Shown here in pieces: positions 26,439-37,195 of a stretch of DNA of 64,000 nt (positions are counted from its first letter, which is position 1; each line of letters begins with the position of its first letter). Below the pieces are notes generated by a model, which saw only the letters and a list, made by a program, of their open reading frames with translations, was not told the DNA's origin and did no database searches. The translations under genes and the position numbers were made by a program. Source of the DNA: Hyphomonas sp. Mor2. Lineage in GTDB: Bacteria; Pseudomonadota; Alphaproteobacteria; Caulobacterales; Hyphomonadaceae. The DNA lies in contig NZ_CP017718.1 of assembly GCF_001854405.1 (NCBI RefSeq), positions 372,001 to 436,000 of the forward strand, in the 5' to 3' direction.

Positions 26439-28991
26439 TCAAAACCGCGTTCTCAAGGTCACGCCATAGGTGGCTGGATCCTGAGTGAATTGACCGCGAG
26501 CCCGTGCGCCTTCGCCGCCCCGTAGCGGGATGTTGAAGGTCACATTCTTGGTGATCTCATCGGTCACGTTTCGGCCCCAGAGCTCGAGGGTCCATCGATC
26601 ATCTGGCGAAGAGACACCGACCCGAAGATTGAGCTTGGTATGGGCCTCCTGAATGTCGCCCGGTAAAGGAACATCGGTCAGAAGTTCGGTCGGCTGAGTG
26701 CTGGTTCGACGATCCGATTCATACCGGAAATTGGCATTGGCAAACCAGTCGAAGCCACCGCCTTCAAACTCATAGGTTGCGCCGCCGACCAGGACATTTT
26801 CCGGCGCATTGGTCAGGCTGTTGCCACACAGATTCGCCGCGTTCGGATTGAAGCGTGGATCTGTCTGATCGAGAATGTCGCAATCGTTCGGGTAGCGGGC
26901 ATCCGAATAGGTCCAGTTCAGATTGGCGGACCAGTTATCGGTCAGCTGCGCTTCGGTCTCGATTTCGAGACCTGTCGCCAGGGCCTCACCAACATTGAAG
27001 GTCTGGAACCGCACACCGGTGAATTCGAGCACCTGGAAGCCTTCCAGTTCCTGATGGAAGACCGCGACATTGGCGCGCGCCCGGCCATCAAACAGGGTCG
27101 ATTTCAAACCGAACTCCCACGCATCCACCAATTCTGAGTCGAAGCGGGGGTCGGCGCCGCCCGCCGCGGCGGACGCATCCAGATTGAAGCCCCCGGACTT
27201 GAAGCCATGCGTGAAGCCGCCATAGACATTGATATCCGGCGTGATCGCGTAGCCGAGCTTGATCGTGTAGACCAGTTCCTCGTCTTCGAACCGGTCATCG
27301 AATTCCTGGGGCAGCAGCGCATCAAGACCACTGCCGGAAAAGGCGCCGAAGAGCGGTCCGAAATTCTGCTGGTTGAAAACCGGTGCCGCAAAGACGAAAC
27401 AGTTCAACGCCACAGCGGGTCCGGCAAGGGTACCCGGAATCGTGCCTGGGCTGGTTGCCAGCGTGTTGAACGTGCCGAGGCAGGCGTCGAAATTGCCGTC
27501 AATCTGCTGGAAGCGACCATCCTTGCTCTCCTCCACGTAGCGAAGGCCGACCGTCAGATCCAGTTTGTCGGTCACGGACAGGATATTGTGGGTGAAGATG
27601 GAAAATGACTCACCTTCCTGCAGGAACGCATTGTCGGCAAAATCACCCGTGGCATCGACGCCGCCAGAGAACGCGTTCAGCAGGTTAACCGGGGAGCCGA
27701 GCAGTCCTGCGCTGACCCCCGACTGGAATTCGTCAAGCAGGGTCAAGGACCCGCGGGAATCGATGGTCTCGTCGGAATAATAGAGGCCCACCAACCAATC
27801 CAGGCGGTCATCAAAGGCCGAGTTTTGCAGTCTCAGCTCATGGGTGGTCGTCTCAATCGAGGTGACATTGCCACCTGGCGTGAACGGTGATCCCGCCAGC
27901 GCTTGGGCTTCCGGCGACCGGCCTACGGTGAAAATGTTCAAGCCGGTATAATCCGTGCTCCGAAAGGTTTCATCTTCGAAGTCTCGATAGGCCCCGATAT
28001 AGGTCAGCGCCCCAATTGGCGTGTCGACATTATACTCCAGCGAAAAGCCGGTCTGCTCAAATGGATTGGAAAACTCGCTATCGTTCGAGCGTAGATTCTC
28101 CAGGGCCGATGGTCCGACATTTGGCGCGCCGCCATCTGCCGGCAGACCTGCCGCAGCGAACGCAGCCGCCGCGGGCGTGTCATTGAACCAGATTGCATGA
28201 CAGCACTGCTCGTTCGCGTCAGCATAGTCGAGAATGGCGCGGACCGTCCCGTTCTCTCCAAGGTCCGCATAGGCCTGGCCACGCAGCACGACGCGGTCGC
28301 GATCATGGCTCTCTGCGCCGTTCAAGCCCTCGATAAAGCCATCGCGTTCGCGGATTGCGCCGGACACCCGTACCGCCAGTGTGTCCTTGACCAACGGCAC
28401 ACTGATCCCGGCTTGCAGGTTGCGGAGATTGAAGTTGCCCGCCGTCAAAGTGCCAAAACCTTCGACCTCTTCCAGGTTCGGCTTTCGTGTCTTGATGTTC
28501 AGCGCACCGGCTGAGGTGTTGCGTCCGAACAGGGTCCCTTGGGGGCCGCGCAAAACTTCAATCTGTTCCAGATCAAGAAGATCGCCTAGCGCAACACCGG
28601 GGCGCGAGAGGTAGACTCCATCCAGAAACACACCGACCGAACTTTCAAGGCCGATATTATTGCCGGTCGTTCCGACGCCGCGAATTCGCAGCGTAGTGCC
28701 GCCTGTGGTCGTATCCGAGCTGTTCAGATTAAAGCTGGGTGCGACGCTGTCTAATGCGGTCACGTCTGCGACACCGGCGCGCTCCAGAATTTCCGGATTC
28801 AGAGCGGTGACAGCGATCGGAACATCCTGGATGCTCTCGGTCCGTTGCGTGGCCGTGACAGTCACGGTGGACAGACGCCGGTCTGCGTCGTCTGCATCCG
28901 TGTTTTGCGCGACACCGATTGGCGTCGTCGCGACCAGCGCGGTGGCTGAAACGCTGACCAGGCACGCGATCTTGGTTCGTATTGAGGACAT
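26439..28991 (-). CDS. TonB-dependent outer-membrane receptor
   Basis: An 850-residue TonB-dependent receptor. The signal peptide is about residues 1-28. A TonB box-like segment ([12 protein letters not shown]) leads into the plug domain (about 50-165: [44 protein letters not shown]). The 22-strand barrel follows and ends in a terminal aromatic (RTRF). The family moves siderophores, cobalamin or oligosaccharides across the outer membrane with TonB energy. The substrate is unknown and no transport or degradation genes adjoin it. It has its own terminator. Confidence 0.95.
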   Translation of the reverse strand: MSSIRTKIACLVSVSATALVATTPIGVAQNTDADDADRRLSTVTVTATQRTESIQDVPIAVTALNPEILERAGVADVTALDSVAPSFNLNSSDTTTGGTTLRIRGVGTTGNNIGLESSVGVFLDGVYLSRPGVALGDLLDLEQIEVLRGPQGTLFGRNTSAGALNIKTRKPNLEEVEGFGTLTAGNFNLRNLQAGISVPLVKDTLAVRVSGAIRERDGFIEGLNGAESHDRDRVVLRGQAYADLGENGTVRAILDYADANEQCCHAIWFNDTPAAAAFAAAGLPADGGAPNVGPSALENLRSNDSEFSNPFEQTGFSLEYNVDTPIGALTYIGAYRDFEDETFRSTDYTGLNIFTVGRSPEAQALAGSPFTPGGNVTSIETTTHELRLQNSAFDDRLDWLVGLYYSDETIDSRGSLTLLDEFQSGVSAGLLGSPVNLLNAFSGGVDATGDFADNAFLQEGESFSIFTHNILSVTDKLDLTVGLRYVEESKDGRFQQIDGNFDACLGTFNTLATSPGTIPGTLAGPAVALNCFVFAAPVFNQQNFGPLFGAFSGSGLDALLPQEFDDRFEDEELVYTIKLGYAITPDINVYGGFTHGFKSGGFNLDASAAAGGADPRFDSELVDAWEFGLKSTLFDGRARANVAVFHQELEGFQVLEFTGVRFQTFNVGEALATGLEIETEAQLTDNWSANLNWTYSDARYPNDCDILDQTDPRFNPNAANLCGNSLTNAPENVLVGGATYEFEGGGFDWFANANFRYESDRRTSTQPTELLTDVPLPGDIQEAHTKLNLRVGVSSPDDRWTLELWGRNVTDEITKNVTFNIPLRGGEGARARGQFTQDPATYGVTLRTRF

Positions 28992-29523
28992 TTATGTTTC
29001 ACTCCCGTGGCCGCCCAATTTGGTTGTCAGGAATTTGTTTGGTGCGGGTGCGGGTAGGACTGATCAGCGGTCTGATCACCGTCAATTCACGTCATCTTGA
29101 CCTGACAAAGTGTTGATCTGATCGGTCTATCTTCTGACAGAGTGCTCGCCAGTTTCAGCCGTTCGGCGCGGTGATCCCGCGGCGCGTGCTCGGGGATGTC
29201 GATCTGTGATTGTGGAGGATGAATCTGAGAAGAGACCGACGCTGATTGCAGGTACGATCGATCAGGATCGATATCGCTTTGTTCCGACCAATCCTAGCTG
29301 ACAACCCAGTAGGCCAGACCTCCGAACAAAACGAGGAGGGGCCCGTAACACACCAGAGTCACAAGGATCGCGTTATACCGTTTCTTTTGCAATGGACGCA
29401 GCATAACAGGGATCATGCATACATGATGCCAGTAAGGATTCTGTTAACCTTGTGAGCCGGCTGAAAGAGGCGCGAAAATGGGCGCTTGTCTCAGGCTGCG
29501 AGCCCGGCTAACGAAGGCGCCGT
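28992..29523. other. 532-bp intergenic stretch between the receptor gene and tRNA-Leu
   Basis: The stretch should contain the promoter of the TonB-dependent receptor and of tRNA-Leu. The only plausible coding content is a 40-codon membrane-protein frame on the minus strand (29294-29416). No long repeats, transposase fragments or riboswitch-like folds were recognised in the rest. Confidence 0.5.
29294..29416 (-). CDS. possible 40-residue single-helix membrane protein
   Basis: A short frame starts at an ATG at 29416. The N-terminus is basic (LRPLQKKRYN), then one hydrophobic helix spans residues 16-39 (AILVTLVCYGPLLVLFGGLA and on) and the end is WVVS. The pattern of a positively charged cytoplasmic end and one clean membrane span is what real small membrane proteins show. 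There is no clear ribosome site, and the conservation is unknown. Confidence 0.4.
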   Translation of the reverse strand: MIPVMLRPLQKKRYNAILVTLVCYGPLLVLFGGLAYWVVS

Positions 29524-29612
29524 GCCCGCGTGGTGAAATTGGTAAACACAGCGGACTTAAAATCCGCCGCCTATTATTGGGCTTGCCGGTTCAAGTCCGG
29601 CCGCGGGCACCA
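29524..29612 (+). tRNA. tRNA-Leu (anticodon TAA)
   Basis: An 89-nt class II tRNA. Acceptor GCCCGCG pairs with CGCGGGC, the anticodon stem GCGGA/TCCGC encloses CTTAAAA (anticodon TAA), and there is a long variable arm. The T arm carries GGTTCAAGTCC. CCA is encoded. Confidence 0.95.
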
Positions 29613-29684
29613 TTCGCACAGCTTCGCTGCGCTTTGCGGCATTTGAGCGAGTTTCAGCAGCATTTCGGCGACGCTCAGGCGGCT

Positions 29685-30092
29685 CTAAGTGGCCCCCAGA
29701 CTCTGCCCAAATTGCCAGATCGCGGTCCCGCCAGCGATCAACATGACCAGCATCGACCCCATCGCGCCAATCGCCCGAAGCGGGTGGGTGATATCATCCT
29801 TCTTGAGCCCGATCGGATGCGCAATCCGGGCCAGGATATAGGCAATGCCGAGCCCGTGCAGAAGCATGGAAGAGGCGCCATTGATCTCTATGATCGCCAT
29901 GGCCAGCAAGGTCAGCGCGGCGGTCTCAACCAGGTTGCCGTGCCTGCGCATGCGCAGCAGCGTCTCCGGATCGCCGCCATCCCCGATCGAGATCTTGGTC
30001 TTGCCGCGATAGGTGCCAATTCCGGCGCTGAGGATGAAAGCGAGAACGATGGTGAGGCCGGTATACAGGCCTGTAATCGGTAAGTCTGGCAT
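29685..30092 (-). CDS. MAPEG-family membrane protein
   Basis: A 135-residue protein with four membrane helices (about residues 6-25, 55-72, 78-95, 105-128) and the family signature RMRRHGNLVETAALTLLAMAIIEING. MAPEG proteins are glutathione- or eicosanoid-related membrane enzymes in eukaryotes; the bacterial members mostly have no known substrate. It is divergent from mgtE with 133 bp between them. Confidence 0.9.
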   Translation of the reverse strand: MPDLPITGLYTGLTIVLAFILSAGIGTYRGKTKISIGDGGDPETLLRMRRHGNLVETAALTLLAMAIIEINGASSMLLHGLGIAYILARIAHPIGLKKDDITHPLRAIGAMGSMLVMLIAGGTAIWQFGQSLGAT

Positions 30093-30225
30093 GAGCGAAG
30101 CCCTCCCTTGCTGTGGCTCGGCTCTGAGCTTGCGCTACGGCGCGGCGACGAGCAAGGGCAGGGACAGTGCAAAATCGTTCCAAAAACGCCTTGCACGCGC
30201 CAGCCGATCAAGCCAAAGAGTCGCT

Positions 30226-31602
30226 ATGAGTGAGGCTCCGGATCAGTCGGCCCAGGATGGCGAAGAACAGCGCGCACAGCTGGCGAGTGATCTGCGCGAT
30301 GCGATTGATATGGGCGAAGGTGACTGGGTCCGCGAAACCCTGGAAGACATGCACCCCGCCGATGCCTCGGACCTGCTCGAACACCTGTCGACAGAGCGGT
30401 TTGAAGCTGCCGTCGAGCTGCTCGGCGGCGAGTTGCCATCAGAGATCCTGATTGAGCTGCGGGAAGAGTATCGTGAAGACGCCGTCGAGGTGATGAGCGA
30501 CGAGGCCGTGGTCGAAGCGCTGGATGATCTCGATACAGATGACGCGACCGCGGTTCTGGAAGACCTGGATGAAGATCGCCGCGAGCGGATCCTGGAAGAA
30601 CTGGAGCCGGAAGACCGGGCTGTGCTCGAGGCCAGTTTCGAATTTGAGGAAGATACAGCCGGGCGCCTGATGCAGCGCGATTTTCTGGCCGCTCCGGAAT
30701 TCTGGACAATCGGTCAAACTATTGATTTTGCAAGGGATAATGCCGAAGATCTGCCGACTGATTTTTATGAGATCTACGTGGTCGATCCGACCAACAAGCC
30801 GCTCGGCTATGTGCTTCTATCTCAGCTTTTGAGAACCGAGCGAGACGTCAAACTGGCCGACATCATGGAGGCCTTCAACTCCGATATTCATGTCGATCTG
30901 GACCAGGAAGAGGTCGCCTATCAGTTCCAGAAATACGCGCTGGCCTCGGCGCCTGTGAAGGATCGCGACGGGCGCCTGGTCGGGATGATCACAGTCGATG
31001 ACATGGTCCATGTCATCCAGGAGGAAAACACCGAAGACCTGCTGGCACTGGCCAATGTGACGTCGGCGGACGGTTCAGACACGGTCTGGGAATCGGTCAA
31101 GGCGCGCGCGCCCTGGCTGGGCGTCAATCTGGTCACGGCCTTCATCGCTTCGGCTATTATCGCGCTGTTCGAGGGCACGTTGGATCGACTGGTGCAGCTG
31201 GCGATCCTGATGCCGGTTGTGGCGGCGCTCGCGGGCAATGCAGGCAGCCAGGGCCTGGCCGTTGCGGTGCGTGCCATCGCCGAGCGTGAAATGGAAGGAA
31301 AAGCCGGGCGCCGCGCGGTGGTGCGTGAGACGCTGACAGGCTTGGTCAACGGGGTGATTTTCGCCATTGGCGTCGGTCTCGTCGCGCTGTTCTGGTTCCA
31401 GGACATGAATCTGGCCATAGTGCTTGCGGTGGCGATGCTGGCCAGCTTTATCTGGGCGGGCGTATCAGGCATTCTGGTGCCGCTCACGCTGAAACGAATG
31501 GGCGCAGACCCGGCGGTTGCGTCTTCAGTTTTTGTTCTGACCCTCACAGACACCATGGCCTTTTTCAGTTTTCTCGGGTTGGCGACGCTATTTCTGTTGT
31601 AA
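30226..31602 (+). CDS. mgtE: magnesium transporter MgtE
   Basis: A 458-residue Mg2+ channel. The N-terminal MgtE_N domain (about 15-130) is a run of short acidic helical repeats (DASDLLEHLSTERFEAAVELL, DDATAVLEDLDEDRRERILE). A pair of CBS domains (about 140-260) senses Mg2+. Five C-terminal helices (about 290-458) form the pore, including LMPVVAALAGNAGSQGLAV, the selectivity segment. The frame is open earlier, but the ATG at 30226 gives the normal length and lies after the divergent MAPEG promoter. Confidence 0.94.
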   Translation: MSEAPDQSAQDGEEQRAQLASDLRDAIDMGEGDWVRETLEDMHPADASDLLEHLSTERFEAAVELLGGELPSEILIELREEYREDAVEVMSDEAVVEALDDLDTDDATAVLEDLDEDRRERILEELEPEDRAVLEASFEFEEDTAGRLMQRDFLAAPEFWTIGQTIDFARDNAEDLPTDFYEIYVVDPTNKPLGYVLLSQLLRTERDVKLADIMEAFNSDIHVDLDQEEVAYQFQKYALASAPVKDRDGRLVGMITVDDMVHVIQEENTEDLLALANVTSADGSDTVWESVKARAPWLGVNLVTAFIASAIIALFEGTLDRLVQLAILMPVVAALAGNAGSQGLAVAVRAIAEREMEGKAGRRAVVRETLTGLVNGVIFAIGVGLVALFWFQDMNLAIVLAVAMLASFIWAGVSGILVPLTLKRMGADPAVASSVFVLTLTDTMAFFSFLGLATLFLL

Positions 31603-31683
31603 AAACGGGAAGTTATCGCCCGGCGCGTGGTTTGCAGTCCTTCCTCAATCGGATAGATAATCTGTCCCAAACCGGAGCAGGTG

Positions 31684-32886
31684 ATGGCATTAAATATGCG
31701 CACATCTCAAGCGGGACTGGACGTCATCAAGGCGTTTGAGGGGTTTCGCGCACGCTCAGAAGCATTGCCCAATGGTCGCTGGATCATTGGATACGGGCAC
31801 ATGCGCCGTGCGCGCAAAGGCATCCGGATCAGCGAGACCGAAGCCGAAGCCATCCTGCGTGAGTATGATCTGCCTCCGGTAGAGCGCTATGTCATGCGCT
31901 GTGTGCTTGCGCCAATGTCGCAAAATGAGTTCGACGCGCTGGTCTCCCTCGCGTTCAATATTGGGCCGAAAGCGTTTGCCAGCTCCGATGTGGTTGCCGG
32001 TATTAATGGTGGAAACCGTCTGGAAGCAGCGGAAGCGTTTGACCTTTGGCGTCAGGCAAAGATTGGCGGCCGCGTTCAGATTGTCGATGCTTTGGTGCGT
32101 CGCCGCGCGGCGGAGAAAGCCTTGTTCCTGAATGCGCCTGGGCGAATGCCGGTGGCCTCGTCACGACTGTATCGGGCCTTGCACGACTCTCAGGCGATCA
32201 TGGCACCGCCTGAGACGCGCGAAATCCTGGTTGAGCATCATGGAGAGCGCGCAGACACGCGCCCCCAGATCGAGGCCCAACCTGCAGAGCGCGGGCGGAC
32301 CGCGACAGAAGAAGCAGCGGAGTCTGTTCGCCAGCAAATGGTCCGAATTCTGGGCGAAACCAGTCCAGCGCCAACGTCCGATGAGGGCTCCACGGATGGG
32401 GCGTCACCAGAAGAAATCACCGCAGCCATTTCAGAGCTCGCGGGCGGCGATCAAGCGCCTCGCGTTCAGAAATCCGTTTGGCCGCAACGCGAAGATCTGC
32501 CGCCGCCGCCATTTCTGGACACTGGTACAAGCCAGACGGGTGCGGTGGAACCGCAACCACAGCTGGCGCCAGAGATGATTGACGATCTGGAAGAGGTGCA
32601 AGTCTCAAAAGAGAGCATTGAACGTGCAATCGAAGTCAATCACGCCATGGAAGTTGAAGCGCGCACCGGTAGTTTCTTAGCCGCGTTCCCGTTTGCGGTT
32701 CTGGCACTCATCGGGTTTGCCCTGGCGGGGTATGGGGTCGCCAGCCAATTCGGTCTCGTCGGATCGGAAATCGACTATAGGTCCGGCGTTGAGGTGTTCC
32801 TGCCCATCTTCCTGATCTTGCTCGGGCTGATCCTGTTCGGCGTGATGGGGTATTATTTCGTTCGGACGCTGGTGAGGGACGACTAG
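31684..32886 (+). CDS. spmX: SpmX-like polar muramidase-domain protein
   Basis: A 400-residue protein with the SpmX layout: an N-terminal GH24 phage-lysozyme-like domain (about 1-150), an acidic Pro-rich linker (about 165-310) and two C-terminal membrane helices (about 330-352 and 365-392). In Caulobacter, SpmX marks the stalked pole and recruits DivJ through PopZ. The catalytic Glu is kept (E19, FEGFR), but the Asp and Thr of the lysozyme triad are replaced by Leu28 and Met40 in a consensus alignment by eye. The ATG at 31684 is favoured over GTG 31681 for its GGAG spacing. It is not part of a prophage. Confidence 0.85.
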   Translation: MALNMRTSQAGLDVIKAFEGFRARSEALPNGRWIIGYGHMRRARKGIRISETEAEAILREYDLPPVERYVMRCVLAPMSQNEFDALVSLAFNIGPKAFASSDVVAGINGGNRLEAAEAFDLWRQAKIGGRVQIVDALVRRRAAEKALFLNAPGRMPVASSRLYRALHDSQAIMAPPETREILVEHHGERADTRPQIEAQPAERGRTATEEAAESVRQQMVRILGETSPAPTSDEGSTDGASPEEITAAISELAGGDQAPRVQKSVWPQREDLPPPPFLDTGTSQTGAVEPQPQLAPEMIDDLEEVQVSKESIERAIEVNHAMEVEARTGSFLAAFPFAVLALIGFALAGYGVASQFGLVGSEIDYRSGVEVFLPIFLILLGLILFGVMGYYFVRTLVRDD

Positions 32887-32923
32887 CGCTTCTCGGATCG
32901 GACTATCCGGATCGAAACCAGGG

Positions 32924-34729
32924 TCAAACCACCTGCAGCGTACAGCACTGGCTCTTCAGGTCGCTTTCTTTAAGAGCCGTCATGGCTGCCTGATAGCCAG
33001 CTTCCACGGCATCGTCATACGCTTTCCAATCCCGCAATTCGATGTCCTTCAGCTCCGGCAGGACCAGAATGTCGACCAGCTCTCTCCCGGCATTCGGGTT
33101 TATGCTCACCGTCGCGGACCGCATCAGGAGGCCGGCAATGGGTGGGGCGTTGGAGAATCCATGGCGGGCAATCCAGCCGAAGAAGCCGGGCGGATTGACG
33201 AATTCGGAAGCATCCAGGCCCTCAGGCGCACGCGCCACATCGCAGCCGACGACGAATCCGCGTTGAAACTCGCGCATCACATCCGTCGGGAAGTTGTTCA
33301 GGACCGCGCCGTCGACCAGCACTTCGCCTTCATCAATCACCGGCGGCAGGATGCCAGGCAAGGCGATCGTCGCTCGCAACGCCTTACGCAACAGGCCGCG
33401 GCGATGCACGCGATATGCGCCATCCGTTAGGTTTGTGGAGACGGCGAAGAAGGGCATGTCCAGATCACCAATCTCCGCCTCACCGAAATGCTCCTTTAGG
33501 CGGGCATCGACCCGGTGGCCCTTGACCATGCCTACGACCGGAATGTTCCAGTCGCCAAGCGGATTGGTTTCGACGAAGCCTTTGCGAATGCGGTAATCGA
33601 TTTCGTCATCGTCCCAGCCCATTGCAACGCAGCCCGCGACGACCGCCCCCATCGAGGCGCCGCCGGCAAAGTCGATCGGGATGCCCAGCTCCCGCATGGC
33701 TCTGACGACACCGATATGGGCATAGGCTCGGGCGCCACCGCCAGAGAACACGACGCCGACACTGCGCCCGGCAATCGTGCGGGCGAGGCGGTCGCAATGC
33801 TCATTGTTGACGTCCTGCCAGTGGAATACGCGCGCCGCGCCGGCCGCGCGCAACCAATCTGCGGGACGGCAAGCCTTGCGGTCTTCGCCATGGTGCAGCA
33901 GCAGCACATCCACGAGCTTGAGGGATTGTGCCGGGGAGTTTTCCTCCGGAAAGAGCGGGTAGGATGGTTTCGCATCGGCGCGGGCAACAACCCAGATACG
34001 GTCAGCCTGGCGCATGGAAAGACGATACCAGGCATTGTCCCCTAGGGTGGAGATCAGGATGACAATGTCATTTTCGGTTTCCAGTGCATCGAAGAAGGCA
34101 GATGGCTTTTCATCCCCTTCCGATTCTTCAACGATGCGGGTTTTTACGCCGAGCTTTTCCAGCGAGTCGCGCAACCGCTCTGCCCGCAGGCCGAGATCAA
34201 TGGTCGGAGAAGTGCCGACCAGGGTGAAGACTTTTGGCGCGGTTCTGCGATTGCGCTGATTGCCTTCGCGCAGGCGCGACAGGATCAGGCGGATCATCGC
34301 ATTGAGAATTTCCGGTTCGGCGGCGCTGATCCGTTGAAAACCTTGTCGCGAGATTTCCAGCACTTCGCTGTCGCGCAGCGCATAGACTGAAGAAGAATGT
34401 GGGACATTATCTGGCGATCCGTCGCCATCAATGTCGACACCGCCCTGGAACATGGCCATTTCGCCAACCGGCTCTCCCGCCCGGATATGACCCATGAACT
34501 CGCTGCGCCCGTCGCGCATCGCCTTGAACGCGCCGAACGAACCAGACAGGACGAAGAAGATCGAATCCGACATCTCACCGGCGCGAAACAGAGGCCAGCC
34601 GGCCGGAACGGAAAACCAACGCGCTTCCTTACCCGCGGCCCGCAAGGCGCGGCGCGGAACATCCTCAAGGAACTTGATCGAGGCAAGGGCAGGGACGACG
34701 TCCAAACTCATGCCACCAAATATACGCAT
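32924..34729 (-). CDS. patatin-like phospholipase with cyclic-nucleotide-binding domain
   Basis: A 601-residue NTE-type protein. The N-terminal cyclic nucleotide-binding domain (about 15-150) has a phosphate-cassette-like [11 protein letters not shown] linker domain (about 165-330) follows, then a patatin lipase domain (about 325-510) with [12 protein letters not shown] (oxyanion loop), nucleophile S359 in GASMG and D473 in VDGA, the Ser-Asp dyad. The family hydrolyses phospholipids or lysophospholipids at the inner membrane. It converges with spmX. An alternative start is the Met at residue 7. Confidence 0.93.
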   Translation of the reverse strand: MRIFGGMSLDVVPALASIKFLEDVPRRALRAAGKEARWFSVPAGWPLFRAGEMSDSIFFVLSGSFGAFKAMRDGRSEFMGHIRAGEPVGEMAMFQGGVDIDGDGSPDNVPHSSSVYALRDSEVLEISRQGFQRISAAEPEILNAMIRLILSRLREGNQRNRRTAPKVFTLVGTSPTIDLGLRAERLRDSLEKLGVKTRIVEESEGDEKPSAFFDALETENDIVILISTLGDNAWYRLSMRQADRIWVVARADAKPSYPLFPEENSPAQSLKLVDVLLLHHGEDRKACRPADWLRAAGAARVFHWQDVNNEHCDRLARTIAGRSVGVVFSGGGARAYAHIGVVRAMRELGIPIDFAGGASMGAVVAGCVAMGWDDDEIDYRIRKGFVETNPLGDWNIPVVGMVKGHRVDARLKEHFGEAEIGDLDMPFFAVSTNLTDGAYRVHRRGLLRKALRATIALPGILPPVIDEGEVLVDGAVLNNFPTDVMREFQRGFVVGCDVARAPEGLDASEFVNPPGFFGWIARHGFSNAPPIAGLLMRSATVSINPNAGRELVDILVLPELKDIELRDWKAYDDAVEAGYQAAMTALKESDLKSQCCTLQVV

Positions 34730-34874
34730 TACTCGCTCTCCGTCATATGGAAGGCTCTATGCAAATATGGGGCAATATCATGAAGGAATTGATGACATTC
34801 GGTCACAAGTCCGGGATGACAGGGTGCTCAGGCCCCGTTATGGCATTGAAAAAATGGTTGTGGGAGTAACCTTT

Positions 34875-36482
34875 ATGCCGGTTCTGAAGTCCAAGCTTGA
34901 TGTCGCCAGCGCCGCCTATTCGGCCAATCGCAGAGCGATGGAAGCCTTAGTCGAAGAGCTGCAATCGCATACCGCAAAAGCTGCCGCCGGCGGCTCGGAA
35001 CAGGCCCGGGAACGGCATGTATCGCGCGGAAAGCTGTTGCCCCGCCAGCGCGTTGAGAAATTGCTGGATCCGGCCACGCCCTTCCTGGAAATCGGGGCTC
35101 TGGCGGCGCATGACATGTACGACAATGAGGCGCCCGGCGCGAGCATGATTGCCGGTATTGGCCGGGTCGAAGGCCGGGAATGCGTGATTGTTTGCAATGA
35201 TGCGACGGTCAAGGGCGGGACGTACTATCCGATGACCGTGAAGAAGCATTTGCGGGCCCAGGAAATCGCCCTGCAAAACAGATTGCCGTGCATCTATCTC
35301 GTCGATAGCGGCGGGGCAAATCTCCCGCACCAGTCGGAGATCTTCCCGGATCGGGAGCATTTCGGACGGATTTTCTACAATCAGGCCAATATGAGCGCCA
35401 AGGGCATCCCACAGATCGCCTCTGTCATGGGGTCCTGCACCGCCGGCGGCGCCTATGTCCCTGCCATGTCGGACGAGACCGTGATTGTTCGCAAACAGGG
35501 GACGATCTTCCTCGGCGGCCCGCCACTGGTGAAAGCGGCGACGGGTGAGGTGATTTCTGCTGAAGATCTTGGCGGCGCCGATGTGCATGCCCGCCAGTCC
35601 GGCGTGGCGGACCATTATGCTGCGAGCGATGAGCACGCGCTCGCGATTGTCAGGTCGATTGTCCGCACGCTGCACTTGCCCAAGCCTGAAACGGTCGGGC
35701 TGCAGGAGCCGGCGGAACCGCTTTACGATCCGGCAGAGCTGCATGGGCTCATCCCGCAGGACGTGCGCGAGCCGTATGACGCACGCGAAGTGATCGCGCG
35801 TCTGGTCGATGGCTCGGAGTTTCACGAGTTCAAGAAACTCTATGGAGAAACCCTGGTTTGCGGTTTTGCGCATCTGTATGGCATGCCCGTCGCCATCCTT
35901 GCCAATAATGGCATCCTGTTCAGCGAAAGTGCACAGAAGGCGGCGCACTTTATCGAACTCGCCGATCAACGACGGATTCCGTTGCTTTTCCTGCAAAACC
36001 TCACCGGGTTCATGGTGGGGTCGAAATATGAGGCGGGCGGGATCGCCAAGGACGGCGCCAAGATGGTGACGGCAGTCGCGACGGCTTCTGTTCCCAAACT
36101 CACGCTCGTCACGGGCGGGTCGTTCGGCGCCGGGAATTACGGCATGTGCGGTCGCGCCTATAGCCCGCGTTTCATGTTCATGTGGCCAAATGCCCGAATC
36201 TCCGTGATGGGCGGCGAGCAAGCCGCGTCTGTGCTTGCCACAGTCAAGCGTGACGGCATGGAGCGTCGGGGCGAAGACTGGTCTGCCGATGAAGAAGAAG
36301 CGTTCAAGGCGCCGATCCGGGAACGGTACGAACATGAAGGATCGCCCTATTATTCCTCCGCCCGGCTTTGGGATGATGGCATTATCGACCCTGCTGATAC
36401 GCGACGCGTGCTTGGCCTCGCCCTGTCGGCGGCCTTGAATGCACCGTTCGATGAGCGTGGGTTTGGCGTCTTCCGCATGTAG
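34875..36482 (+). CDS. mccB: methylcrotonoyl-CoA carboxylase beta subunit
   Basis: A 535-residue biotin-dependent carboxyltransferase. Crotonase-like halves carry [49 protein letters not shown] and, in the second half, [21 protein letters not shown] with [19 protein letters not shown]. These motifs separate MCC from propionyl-CoA carboxylase. It acts in leucine breakdown with MccA (38876). The frame is open much further upstream, but the ATG at 34875 has GGAG before it and matches family length. Confidence 0.93.
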   Translation: MPVLKSKLDVASAAYSANRRAMEALVEELQSHTAKAAAGGSEQARERHVSRGKLLPRQRVEKLLDPATPFLEIGALAAHDMYDNEAPGASMIAGIGRVEGRECVIVCNDATVKGGTYYPMTVKKHLRAQEIALQNRLPCIYLVDSGGANLPHQSEIFPDREHFGRIFYNQANMSAKGIPQIASVMGSCTAGGAYVPAMSDETVIVRKQGTIFLGGPPLVKAATGEVISAEDLGGADVHARQSGVADHYAASDEHALAIVRSIVRTLHLPKPETVGLQEPAEPLYDPAELHGLIPQDVREPYDAREVIARLVDGSEFHEFKKLYGETLVCGFAHLYGMPVAILANNGILFSESAQKAAHFIELADQRRIPLLFLQNLTGFMVGSKYEAGGIAKDGAKMVTAVATASVPKLTLVTGGSFGAGNYGMCGRAYSPRFMFMWPNARISVMGGEQAASVLATVKRDGMERRGEDWSADEEEAFKAPIRERYEHEGSPYYSSARLWDDGIIDPADTRRVLGLALSAALNAPFDERGFGVFRM

Positions 36483-36724
36483 CTCGCGTGCTCCGGATTG
36501 CCGGTTTGAATTAAATCTTTGCCACGCTTCAGATGGGTGGCGACGCTGAGTGAAGTGTCATTGACGCTGACTGACCGCCTAGTGGCGGGCATCGGCGATT
36601 TTCCTGCAAATCTGTCGTGAACCGCATGTCATCCGGGTTTCGGATTCGTCACGGGTTTTTGCTTCGTCCGCGCGGCAGTCTTGCCTCCGCCACACGCCGT
36701 GGTGTGATTCTATGGAGTAAGCCA

Positions 36725-37021
36725 ATGACCCGATTTCTTTTTCTTCTGGCCTTTGCCGCCAGTGCTTTCAGCGCTTCGGCGGGGGAAGACGCGACCTTCA
36801 AGACGGTTGATGCCAATCAGGACGGTTTCGTATCCGAGAGTGAGTTTGTCAGTTGGAAAACCAGTGCAGGGGATATGTCACCAGCCGAAGCTCTGGTTCT
36901 ATTTATCGAGATTGATGCAGATGCCAGCGGAATGATTTCAGAGGCTGAGATGGCCGCCGCCCAGGCCGCTACGTCCGAGCATGATTCCGCAAGCTCGGGG
37001 GCAGATGACAGTCAGATGTAA
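36725..37021 (+). CDS. secreted EF-hand protein
   Basis: A 98-residue protein with a signal peptide (residues 1-19, ending SAGEDA) and two EF-hand loops, DANQDGFVSESEF and DADASGMISEAEM. Each has the Asp/Gly/Glu spacing of a calcium loop. It is probably periplasmic and binds Ca2+. The ATG has GGAG 9 bases upstream. A palindrome-based terminator candidate follows, then a second EF-hand gene. Its place between mccB and liuC-like genes is unexplained. Confidence 0.8.
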   Translation: MTRFLFLLAFAASAFSASAGEDATFKTVDANQDGFVSESEFVSWKTSAGDMSPAEALVLFIEIDADASGMISEAEMAAAQAATSEHDSASSGADDSQM

Positions 37022-37051
37022 CAGACGCATTGCCTGTCCTGATGCAGCGGG

Positions 37052-37073
37052 AACGCCTGTAATTACGGGCGTT
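37052..37073 (+). terminator. palindromic hairpin after the first EF-hand gene
   Basis: A 22-bp near-perfect palindrome with arms AACGCC-GTA and TAC-GGCGTT; the single mismatch is a G-U pair in RNA. It is followed by T-rich sequence and begins 31 bp after the stop codon, so a Rho-independent terminator is likely. Confidence 0.55.
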
Positions 37074-37113
37074 TCCGTTCGTTTCTACATTCATTACAAA
37101 ATAGTAACTACAA

Positions 37114-37137
37114 ATGTAACACGCGAGATTGTTACAT
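37114..37137. promoter_or_regulatory. inverted repeat upstream of the second EF-hand gene
   Basis: ATGTAAC and GTTACAT flank 10 bases, a perfect 7-bp inverted repeat 59 bp before the EF-hand ATG at 37196. A looser TTACAA/GTAAC pair lies just upstream (37094-37109). The spacing fits a dimeric regulator across one helical turn. The regulator is unknown. Confidence 0.45.
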
Positions 37138-37195
37138 CTGTAGTGCGCCACCCTTTACGGGCGCTCACTCAAACTGTTCCAGGGAGGAACTTTCG

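Noticed and set aside
34947-36335. Long minus-strand frame (462 codons) opposite mccB
   Set aside because: mccB carries all carboxyltransferase motifs in this interval; the antisense frame has no recognisable domain.
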